Assembly (NCBI GenBank): GCA_003116975.1 | Contig: BGKB01000003.1 | Coordinates: 496,001 to 560,000 of the forward strand | Direction of reading: 5' to 3' | Length of the DNA stretch: 64,000 nucleotides | Source of the DNA: Aurantiochytrium sp. KH105 | Taxonomy: Eukaryota > Sar > Bigyra > Thraustochytrida > Thraustochytriidae | Shown: positions 49,982-58,700 of the stretch, in pieces | How the letters are laid out: every line of letters begins with the position of its first letter | Position numbering within the stretch: position 1 is the stretch's first letter | The notes under the pieces: generated by a model | The model's input: the letters and a program-made list of their open reading frames with translations, nothing else | Database searches by the model: none | What the model was told of the DNA's origin: nothing | Translations under genes and position numbers: made by a program

Positions 49982-51544
49982 TTAGCGGTGCGAGGAAGTT
50001 CCAAAGCGCTCATCGCAGCCCAGAATGTCAACGTCCTGCGACATGGTCGTGGACATGACCCGGAACTTGTTAAGAAAGGTGTCCGCATCCAGGTAGCAGC
50101 CCTGCAGGTGGCGCGCCCCGGTCTCGGAGGTGAAGGCGTTGCGTCCGTGAAGCATGCGGCGGTTATTAAAGGTAATGAGATCTCCCGGACGCAGGCGAAA
50201 GAGGAAGCCGTACTTGTCCCACATTTCCTTGGACATGAGCAGCGTCCGGAAAGCGTGGTACGCGCGGTAGTAGGGCTCAACAAAGTCCTCGCGCACGCGA
50301 AGCGGGCCCTCAAAGGGGGGCGCCCAAAAGCAGGCCGTCACCTCGCCCAGGTAGTTGGTGTGGATGTGCGGGCGCTGGTAAAACATGCGCACGGGGAACT
50401 CACGATCAACGTGGTCCTTTTGAAATGTAGCGGGAACCGTGCTGAGAATGTGAAAGTGCTCGGGGTGACGAAGCTTGAACTCTTCCGCGACGGCATGCGC
50501 GTCGATGAGCGTGCTGTCGCCTCCCTTGACGCCTTCGTCGAAACGCAGGCAGTGGAGGAACTGCACGCCCGGCGGGGACTCGTAATAGGCGAGATCCATG
50601 TGCGGCTCCAACGCCTTGTCTGAGTACGCAATGTTGATGGGCTTGGGGGTAGCCTTGACGTCAAAGGTCTCGCCGTAAATTGCGTGCGAGCAGCTGCCCA
50701 CAAGGTTGGCCACCTTCTTCACGGTACCTTCCTCGACAGGGGTCTCTCGGATCATGCAGAAGCCGTCTCTCTCGAGGCGCGATACCCAGTCCCAGGCCCC
50801 GGCGTCGGACGCCATCACATCGGCGAAGTTGACCTCGGGAAGGAAAGTTTTGCTCGAGGTGCGTTCCGCGTGGTAAAAGCTTGCCGCTCGCGAGGCCTGT
50901 TCCTCCTCGATGGCACCGTGCGAGTAGGCGAATCTGCGGAGCCAGCTGGCCTCGTACTCGACTTCCTCGCCGTGGTGGTCGCGCCAGGCGATTGTCACGG
51001 TCTCGCCGTCGTCGAGCACCTCGCAGTTGAGCATGTCGAGCGCGCGGCTGCCGGGGAGGATGGTGCGGTCGTGCTTCTGGCCCGACTGGCTCATGCACCG
51101 CTCGCACTTGCAGTTGTCGCGCAGCCAGCACGCGTCAAACCTGTGCTCCGCGCCGTCCGCGAACCGCACGTGGAGCCCGTCCTCGCCGGCCTCCGCAGAC
51201 GCCACCGCCACGGCCCCCGCCGCGGCCGCCGGGGCCGCCGCCGCCGCGCTAGCCTGCGAGGTCTNCGCCGCCGCGTTAGCCTGCGAGGTCTGCGCCCGCG
51301 CCGGCGCCTTCGCGCGCGCCGCGTCCGCCGCGTCCGCCGGCGTCCGCGGCGTCCGCGTCGCGAGCCCGCGCGCCGCCGGCGTCGTCGTCGCCGCCTTCGC
51401 GAGCGTCGCCGTCGCCGTCGCCGTCGCCGCGCGCATCGTCGTCGTCAGCGCCGCCAGCGCCGGCGCCGCGCCCGCCGCCCGCGCGCGCGCCGCGCCCAGC
51501 CTCAGCCCCGCCGCCACGCCCGCCACGCCCGCCACGCCCGCCAT
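49982..51544 (-). CDS. BBOX1: Gamma-butyrobetaine dioxygenase (carnitine biosynthesis)
   Basis: 520 codons from ATG at 51544. The enzyme hydroxylates gamma-butyrobetaine to carnitine using 2-oxoglutarate, O2 and Fe(II). The related trimethyllysine dioxygenase is the main alternative. The first ~110 residues are Ala/Arg/Thr-rich without acids, like a mitochondrial targeting peptide. Then comes the zinc-binding N-terminal domain with FDACWLRDNCKCERC (CxCxxC) and WRDHHGEEVEYEASWLRRF. The TauD-like catalytic domain has the HxD iron ligands in PHMDLAYYESPPG (His315, Asp317), the distal His in NRRMLHGRNAF and the 2OG-binding Arg in GARHLQGCYLD. One ambiguous base (N, 51265) makes one residue unknown. 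It lies within a 27-bp tandem duplication in the linker. The gene diverges from the Kv channel gene. Confidence 0.85.
   Translation of the reverse strand: MAGVAGVAGVAAGLRLGAARARAAGAAPALAALTTTMRAATATATATLAKAATTTPAARGLATRTPRTPADAADAARAKAPARAQTSQANAAAXTSQASAAAAAPAAAAGAVAVASAEAGEDGLHVRFADGAEHRFDACWLRDNCKCERCMSQSGQKHDRTILPGSRALDMLNCEVLDDGETVTIAWRDHHGEEVEYEASWLRRFAYSHGAIEEEQASRAASFYHAERTSSKTFLPEVNFADVMASDAGAWDWVSRLERDGFCMIRETPVEEGTVKKVANLVGSCSHAIYGETFDVKATPKPINIAYSDKALEPHMDLAYYESPPGVQFLHCLRFDEGVKGGDSTLIDAHAVAEEFKLRHPEHFHILSTVPATFQKDHVDREFPVRMFYQRPHIHTNYLGEVTACFWAPPFEGPLRVREDFVEPYYRAYHAFRTLLMSKEMWDKYGFLFRLRPGDLITFNNRRMLHGRNAFTSETGARHLQGCYLDADTFLNKFRVMSTTMSQDVDILGCDERFGTSSHR
51250..51291. repeat. 27-bp tandem duplication containing the ambiguous base
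   Basis: TAGCCTGCGAGGTCT occurs at 51250-51264 and again at 51277-51291, 27 bp (nine codons) apart. The base after the first copy is N; after the second copy it is G. The ambiguity may reflect read mis-alignment in the repeat or a true variant. Confidence 0.8.
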
Positions 51545-51739
51545 GCTCGCGCCGCGCGCCGTCTGCCTCGCCCCGTTGGCCGTCTGCCGCCGCGCCTCGC
51601 GCGCTCGATGCCGCGCTCGATGCCGCGCTCGATGTCGCGCAGGTCCCCGATGACGACCGCGCGAAGAGGCGCAGAAAGACGGTCTGCCTGCACGCGCCGC
51701 GCGGCTGCGCTGCGAAGCACGCCGCGGCGCCGCGCTCGC

Positions 51740-51771
51740 TGCTCTGCTCTGCTCTGCTCTGCTCTGCTCTG
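51740..51771. repeat. (GCTCT)6 pentamer repeat
   Basis: Six GCTCT units in tandem in the leader or promoter region of the dioxygenase gene. Confidence 0.9.
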
Positions 51772-52204
51772 CGCGGCGCGGCGCGGCGAGGGGAGGGAGG
51801 AGCTGGAGGGAGGGAGGGGAGATCGGCGGGAGCGATGGAGTGATGGGTGATGGCGGGCGATGGCGAGCGCGCGCGGCCGGGCGCTCTCGCTCTCGCTCTC
51901 GCTCTCGCTCTGGCCTTGGGCCTCGCGGCGATGGACGCCGACGCTTGCGCGCGCGCGCGAGGGCCGCGCGAGGGGGGGGGGCGAGAGGAGGGGGGGAGCG
52001 GGAGAAGAAGCGCGGGAGGAGGAGGAGGGGGTGGAGGTGGAAAGCCCGGTTCGCGGATGCCCGAGTCGGGCTCTTTTAGTGTAGGCGATTACCGATTACT
52101 GCTTGCTTGCTAACAGTAGGGAAAGCTGGGCCTCGCAGCAAGGGGTTTACTTACACGCTCCAGCCGACGGGCAGAGAGAAGGCCGGGCGCGCCCTTTCGA
52201 CGCT

Positions 52205-52243
52205 CGGGCAGGCGGGCAGGCGGGCGGGCAGGCGGGCGGGCAG
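52205..52243. repeat. GGCAGGCG/GGCGGGCG G-rich repeat
   Basis: Tandem G-rich units with repeated GGG/GG runs that could form G-quadruplexes, in the upstream region of the Kv channel gene. Confidence 0.8.
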
Positions 52244-52787
52244 ACTGGGCAGCCCGAGGCGGCGGTGGCGGCGGCGGCGACCTGCACTGCAGTGCGCCGC
52301 ATCCTGAAGGGGCCCGCCCGTTCGGCACCCGGGCGCGGGTCGGACGCAGGCAAACAGGGGGGTCCGCTTCCCACATAACATAGGAAATATATCCGTTCGA
52401 AAGGCCTTTGGCGGCGGCGGCAGCGGCCAAGGCCGACTTGGAGTGCCGCGCGAGCAGCAAGAAAGTGGCCATCGAGACGTTCGAAGCGAGGGAAGTCCGC
52501 CCAACCAGGTCGGCGTGCGATTAAGCTGTCAATCAGAAGTAAGCGTGTTTGTACTGACAAGCTTTGCTCCCCTTTTTGCTTTTGGGGTTGCGGCGCTCGT
52601 CGCGGCGTCGTGAGTAGAGCAAACGCAGAGAGAGAGACGCCCAAGGAAGTCGTCCGTCTGGCGAGCAGCGGGGCGCCCTTTGGTTTGGCGAGGGGTAACA
52701 GAGCAAAGCGTAGACGAGGATGAAGCAGAGAGAGAGTCGAGTCTGAAGATCTCGTCTCATTCGCCAAAGGTGCGCGAGCAAGAGAAG

Positions 52788-54737
52788 ATGGCGGCCAAAG
52801 CGGCCCCTCACGGGGAGCTCGACAGGCTCGACTTTGAGAAAATCACCTTGTCGCAGGCGGCGACCCTCGTACGGAGCACGTACCACACAGACAAGCGCAG
52901 AGAGGTCTTACAAAAGATTCCTGCGCGTCTCATCAACCATCGCAGCGTGCACCTCTTCATGTCGCCGGAAACCAAAATGCAGCTGCGCGAGATCTTCGAT
53001 CATATTGATGCAGATAAAAGCAATTCTGTCGACTTTGAGGAAATCCGTGATGGTCTCCTCGCCATGCAGGCTGGCATCTCAGACGATGAAATTCGTGAGC
53101 TCGTGTCGAGCGCTAATGGTAGCGGCACCATCAACTTTCAAGGCTTCGCCGCGCTCATGTTCCATGTCGAAGCCAGGCTTGCCAGGTCCGACGACGCGCA
53201 CCGAGAAGCCCAGAAAGCGAAACGCGCGCAACATTACGCGCACGCTCGACGGCAAACTTCGAGTCCCTGCCTTCGCGTGCTCGCCAAGCTCGCACGCTTC
53301 GCTTCCAAGCTTCGGGCAGGCGTGTGGGCCCTTGTGGACGACCCGGCCTCTTCGACAGCAGCGCGCATTTTCTCCAGCGTCATTCTCTCTCTCATTGTCA
53401 CCTCTTGCATTCTCTTCATGCTCGACGGTGTCCCTGCACTCTCGATTGTTCCTCACCTGCCAGATGCAATCAGTCGCTTCGAAGAGGTCTCGTCGATCAT
53501 CTTCTCCTTCGAGTTCCTTCTTCGAGTCAGCTCTTGCCCTTCTCTATGTTCCTTTGCGCGTAGCCCCGTGAACTGGATCGATCTTGTGGCCGTCATCCCA
53601 TTCTGGCTCGAGCAATACTTGAAGGCGTATCAGCAAGACACAGGCATAAGCGGCGGATCTTTTCGAGCTGTACGCCTTGTTCGCATTTTTCGCGTGCTCA
53701 AGGTCGGCAGATACTTTCGTTGGATGCACGTCTTTGTTGCTACCCTTCAACAAAGCATTTTTCCCTTGGGCATGGTTCTTCTCATCGTGATTATTGGACT
53801 TATCATCTTCGCGTCCCTTGTCTATTACGCAGAGAGAGGCACGTGGGATCCTCTTGCAAGATCTTTCGTCGTCACGCTCGCTGACGGATCGTCTGCGAAC
53901 GCTTCCTTTGACAGTATACCTGGAACCTTTTGGTTTATTATGAGCACGCTCACCACCGTTGGTTATGGTGATATGCGTCCGCGCACGATCATTGGCAAAT
54001 GCTTCGGAATCGCGACCGCCATCTTTGGCATTCTTATTTTGGCCATACCAATCTCGATCATCAGCACCAACTTCCGCGTCGAGTACGAACGTATGAAAAC
54101 GCGTCAAGAGATTGAGCAAGAGCAACTTATGCGCGGAACACTTTCCCCCGAGCAAATCTATCAGCAGATCCACGGTAACAAGCACTTGAAAAAGATTATT
54201 ACCGGCACCAGTGACTTTTCCATGGCCGCTGCCGCCTCAGACAACCAGCATGAACACCAAGGCTTTGCTGCTTCAGTCTACAAGAGCTGTAGGGCAAACC
54301 AGAAGCGAGTCCTCCGCGAACTTCGGCACAAGGAGCGCGACAATCGTCAGGATCTTCTCGACAATCTTCACGCGGTGCAAACACAATATCTCAACGCTCG
54401 ACCAGATGGAGCCGACCATCATCTTGCAGTCACAAATCCACTGGAGTCCGAGTTGCTGCGCGATCGTGCGCCAGGGACACTTTCCGGCGCCGAGCCTGGT
54501 GGCTGTCACGACCCGCAAGACGGCGCCGCGGAAGCGTCACCGCCGCACAATGTACCTTCAGGTCCAGGTTCAGGTCCAGGTCTCTCCCTTGAAGTCAGCA
54601 AGCTGCAGAGTCCGTCGGAAGAAAATCGTCCAGGTCCCACCACCGATGGTGCTCTCTCTGGCGCCGCATCCGCGTCCTCTGATATTGTTGACGATGCGGA
54701 AGTCAACGAGCTACTCCGCCATCTCGATCTTTTGTAA
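52788..54737 (+). CDS. Voltage-gated potassium channel with N-terminal EF-hand
   Basis: 649 codons from ATG at 52788 (context AGAAGATGG); upstream open sequence lacks an ATG. Residues 74-85 are a complete EF-hand loop (DADKSNSVDFEE), followed by a degenerate one (SANGSGTINFQG) that has lost its acidic ligands. The channel core follows: S1 about 192-215, S2 231-252 and S3 259-278. S4 is at 291-312, with Arg or Lys every third residue (RAVRLVRIFRVLK). S5 is 323-347, the selectivity filter TVGYGD at 390-395 and S6 405-430. S6 has AIPISII where Shaker-type Kv channels have PVPV. The C-terminal tail of about 215 residues has a charged helical segment (RVLRELRHKERDNRQDLL) and a Gly/Pro/Ser-rich stretch. 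There is no T1 or cyclic-nucleotide domain. It is likely a plasma-membrane K+ channel tuned by calcium through the EF-hand (inference). Confidence 0.88.
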   Translation: MAAKAAPHGELDRLDFEKITLSQAATLVRSTYHTDKRREVLQKIPARLINHRSVHLFMSPETKMQLREIFDHIDADKSNSVDFEEIRDGLLAMQAGISDDEIRELVSSANGSGTINFQGFAALMFHVEARLARSDDAHREAQKAKRAQHYAHARRQTSSPCLRVLAKLARFASKLRAGVWALVDDPASSTAARIFSSVILSLIVTSCILFMLDGVPALSIVPHLPDAISRFEEVSSIIFSFEFLLRVSSCPSLCSFARSPVNWIDLVAVIPFWLEQYLKAYQQDTGISGGSFRAVRLVRIFRVLKVGRYFRWMHVFVATLQQSIFPLGMVLLIVIIGLIIFASLVYYAERGTWDPLARSFVVTLADGSSANASFDSIPGTFWFIMSTLTTVGYGDMRPRTIIGKCFGIATAIFGILILAIPISIISTNFRVEYERMKTRQEIEQEQLMRGTLSPEQIYQQIHGNKHLKKIITGTSDFSMAAAASDNQHEHQGFAASVYKSCRANQKRVLRELRHKERDNRQDLLDNLHAVQTQYLNARPDGADHHLAVTNPLESELLRDRAPGTLSGAEPGGCHDPQDGAAEASPPHNVPSGPGSGPGLSLEVSKLQSPSEENRPGPTTDGALSGAASASSDIVDDAEVNELLRHLDLL

Positions 54738-55714
54738 ACCGTAGTACACCTACCGACGAACTGCAAAATGTATCATACTACTATACGCATACATCATTCT
54801 AACCATACAATCAAATCACCAGCCTATGCTTAATTCTTCGTGGTGCTCGCTCCTGCTCGTCGTTCGCATCGACCGACGCAGCCTCGGGCGCATCGCCGCC
54901 CGCCCGGGGTTGGGCACAGACAAGAACAAGGTGGGAAGCCTCTTTTCATCAAACCAGACACTCCCTTTTTCGACATATCTTAAACAGGCTGATGTTACTG
55001 AGTCCGTTAAAAGGTAGAGAGGTCTTTCGTTTCTGTCTGTCTGACTGTCTCACTATTTCCAAGTTGGGAGATGGGACTCCCGGAGGCGGACGATGGTGAT
55101 GCGATGGATAATGCGCAGGTCGTGCAATGCAAAGCAAGGCCCACGAGCCACGAGCTTCCTGAACAGCGAAGATATTTACGCCCATGTGCATCTGGCCGCC
55201 AGTCATGAGATAAAGTCACGAAGTAGCAAAAAGCGGATGGAGGGGTGAAGAGGGAGGGCATGAGCGGGAGGGTGTGAACGAACGAGGGAGGGACTATTGA
55301 TCAGAAAAGACGCGTCCAGAGCGAAACCTACGACAAGCCCTCGTTGGCAAAAAGACGTCGAAAGCACGCACGGTCAGGTAGCAGGCGCAAAGTAACAGAG
55401 CAATCAATTTCTGCAAGCAGACCCCTTCTGCTGCTGTTGTCGGAACGCAGCGCCATCGCTGCTGCCGCTCCCGCTGCAGCTGCAGCTGCACTTGCCTCGC
55501 TCGCTTGCAGCTGCCGCTGCAGCTACAGACTTGCACTCGCTCGCTCGCTCACTTACCTGCTTGCTTGCTTGCTTGCACGAGGTTGTAAAGGGAAACGACG
55601 AGCGAGCATTTGGCCGCAATAGAAAATCCTCCGCGCGCGTAGTAAAGGCTGAACCCGACCAGCTACATTGCAATCCATCAGGTGCCCAAGCTCACAAGGC
55701 CAGCCTCTCAGATC
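54738..55714. other. Intergenic region between Kv channel and myosin genes
   Basis: About 1 kb, both flanking genes on plus. The 3' part contains CTGCAGCTGCAG-type palindromic repeats (55471-55525) and GCTTGCTT units (55558-55575). The myosin frame continues upstream to 55682 without an ATG. No separate gene is seen. Confidence 0.5.
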
Positions 55715-58700
55715 ATGGCCGATATGGAGTCTCCCCAACGAACCTGGGGTCCAGACGAGAAGGAATGCTGGAAACTCTTCGACGTCAAAGTCATGGACAG
55801 TGAAAAGTCGGTTGTCCACGTCTGTGACAAGCGTGAGGGTAAAATGCAGACGTTCGATTTATCCGAGGTTCACAGCTTTGACCCAAGCCACCTTGTCGAC
55901 CTCGACAACATCTCCGATATGAACAACGTCCACGAAGGTCCGCTTCTCGATCTCTTAAGGCGGCGTTATGCGAAGAATGTCATCTACACCTTTACCGGCG
56001 ACATTCTCATCAGCATGAATCCGTACAAGAGCGTTTCCGGGCTCTACAAGCTTCCCCAGAGGGATGTCGTGACCTCTGAAGACGCCAAGCCACACCTGTT
56101 TACTGTGGCGGCACGCGCATTGGAGCATTTACGCGAAAACCCCGCAGAGGAACAGACTATCATCATCAACGGCGAGAGCGGTGCTGGCAAGACCGAGGCC
56201 AGCAAGCACATAATCAAACTCCTCAGTCATCTAAGTAGCGACTTGGGTGAAACGTCCCCGGACGACGTCGCCCTCCGCAACGTGCAGAGTCAGATCATCG
56301 ATACGAATCTGTTGCTCGAGGAGTTCGGAAATGCCAAAACTGTTCGGAATGACAATAGCTCGCGATTTGGTAAATACATTCGTCTCGAGTATCAGAATGC
56401 AGGTTTCTCACACCAGAATGCCTTGCTCACGGGCGCCCACATTTCCTACTTCCTGCTCGAGACCTCTCGAATCGTGTCTCGATCGAGCAAGGAAAGAAAT
56501 TACCATGTCTTCTATGCACTCTGCGAAGGAGCCTCCGACGAGGAGCGCCAAGTCCTCGGTATCCAACACGCCAAGGCGTACCGCTACCTGCAGCCTGTCT
56601 CGAAGCCTACCGCCGCCAAGACGCCCGATGCAGGGGATGACAGTGATGCTTATTCCATTGCTGGGCGTGATGAGCAAGAAGTATGGTGCGAGCTGAAGAA
56701 ATCCCTTCGCCGCGTCGGCCTTGACGATAACGACACGCTGGAGATCTCGAGGGGCCTTGCCACCATTCTCGAACTGGGCAACATCGAAGTCAAGGAGCGG
56801 GAGAAGTACACCAATGACAGTGAAACCGTGCAAAACGTCGTAGTGGCCGAGGTCGATCGAACGCAGCCAGCGCTCGTGCACATGACAGAACTTCTTGGAC
56901 TCGAAGTTGAAGCTGTGTGCCGAGCCCTCACAGGTCGCATCGTGGTCTCAAACTCTGCCCGAGGATCGATGCAGCGGGTTGAGTTGAGTCGCTCACAGGC
57001 GATAGAGTCCATCAATGCTTTAGCCAAGGCGATTTACTCGCGTCTCTTTGACTGGCTGCTGGTGCAGATCAATTTGCTTCTCGCGGGCGAGGCAGCTGCC
57101 GCAACCACTACTGCAGATCTATGCAGCTGCATCGGCATCCTCGACATTTACGGCTTTGAAATTCTCGAGCACAACTCCTTTGAGCAGCTCTGCATCAACT
57201 TTGCAAACGAACGGCTGCAGCGTCAGTTCAACTCCAAAGTCTTTGACGCAGAGCAAGAGCGCTACCTCGTCGAAGGCGTTGCCTGGGCAATGGAGGACTT
57301 TGGTGTTGACAACCAGCCATGCATCGATCTCATCGGGCAGACGCGTCTCGGTATTCTCTCCATTCTCGACGAGCAGACGCTCATGCTCTACCATGCCATG
57401 GGCATTAGCTCTGGCACGAGCATCAAGCGTTCGGCACGCCAGGTCGAGGAGCAACTCTTGCAAAAGCTCCATACAGCTCACGGCGGTAAGCACCCGAACT
57501 ACATCAAGCCGCGCATCGCGGGAACCACCTTTAAAGTTCGCCATTTTGCCGGCGTGGTCGAGTATGACGTTATCGAGTTCCCTCGCAAGAATACCGATAC
57601 CTTGCACTCGGACCTCATCATGCTCATGAGTGGCTCCACGCGTCCTTTCGTTCGCGGACTCTTCCAGCGCGATGTTGACGAGTTTTCTCGCGAGCAAGAG
57701 CAGCGTTCCGCAATCGCAAAGAAACGCATCTTTCAGACGAACTCGACGCGCCAGATCAGCGAGCTTGATCGCAAGCTTAATCGCAGGCGCATGGTTGATG
57801 GAGATGCCGAAAACCGCGCACCCAATCAATCTTCCTCGCGACTGTTGAATGATTGCGCTGAAGAAGAAGAAGAAGTGGAAGAAGACCAAAGCGCAACCGA
57901 TGAGGGGAGTTTGGGGGAGTCGTCGCCAACGCCGCCCGCCGACAACGCCAGTGGTGACCTCGAGCAAGAGGGAAAGAATGAGGACAATAATGACGATGGT
58001 GACGACGACGATGATGGCAGCGGGTCAGTGAGGGCCCCGCAGCACAGCTCCGCGAGGTATCATCATCGCACGGGCTCCATAGTGGAGAATATCTTCTCTG
58101 CAGAAGGCTTGCGCGCAAATTTCGCGTCTGAGAGTGGGCAGGGAAGCGCCGCTCAGCTCACCAAGGCCTCTCGCGTCTTTGCAGCACGTAATACGGTGGG
58201 ATTTCGGTTCAAGCAGCAACTGCGTGGTCTCATGACCATTCTCGATGCCGCACGACCGCATTACATCCGCTGCATCAAGCCCAACGCGCGGAAAATGCCG
58301 GACCTCTTTGAGTCTGATCTCGTTCTCGAACAGCTGCGATACATTGGTGTGCTGGAGACAGTGCGGATCCGCAAGACGGGCTACCCTGTCCGCTTTCGCT
58401 TCCCAGAGTTCTGCGCACGCTACGACCTGCTTCTGCGAGACAACGGGCTTCGAGACCTCAGCAACGACGAGATGGGCGTCGACGAAAGTGGTGGGATCTC
58501 CGACGGGATGCGTGAGGTCATCCGCCGTACACTTGACACAAACCTTGAGCCGGGACAGTGGCAGGTTGGCAACACAAGTGTTTTTCTTCGTGATCATCAG
58601 AACGACGCTCTCGATGCCGCACTGCGACGGGTCCAAGGAGAACGCGCCACGCGTATCCAGGCGCTCATGCGACAAGCAATGCAACGCCGGCGTTTTGAAA

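Larger units (their letters stand above)
51545..52787. other. Divergent intergenic region, repeat-rich
   Basis: 1.2 kb between the dioxygenase gene (-) and the Kv channel gene (+). It contains GCTCT units (51740-51771), CTCTCG units (51886-51912), purine-rich G-runs (51970-52050) and GGCAGGCG units (52205-52243). The frames in it are low complexity. It presumably holds both promoters. Confidence 0.5.

Noticed and set aside
50684..51850. 388-codon plus-strand frame
   Set aside because: Antisense shadow of the dioxygenase gene; ends in pure Arg-rich repeat translation.
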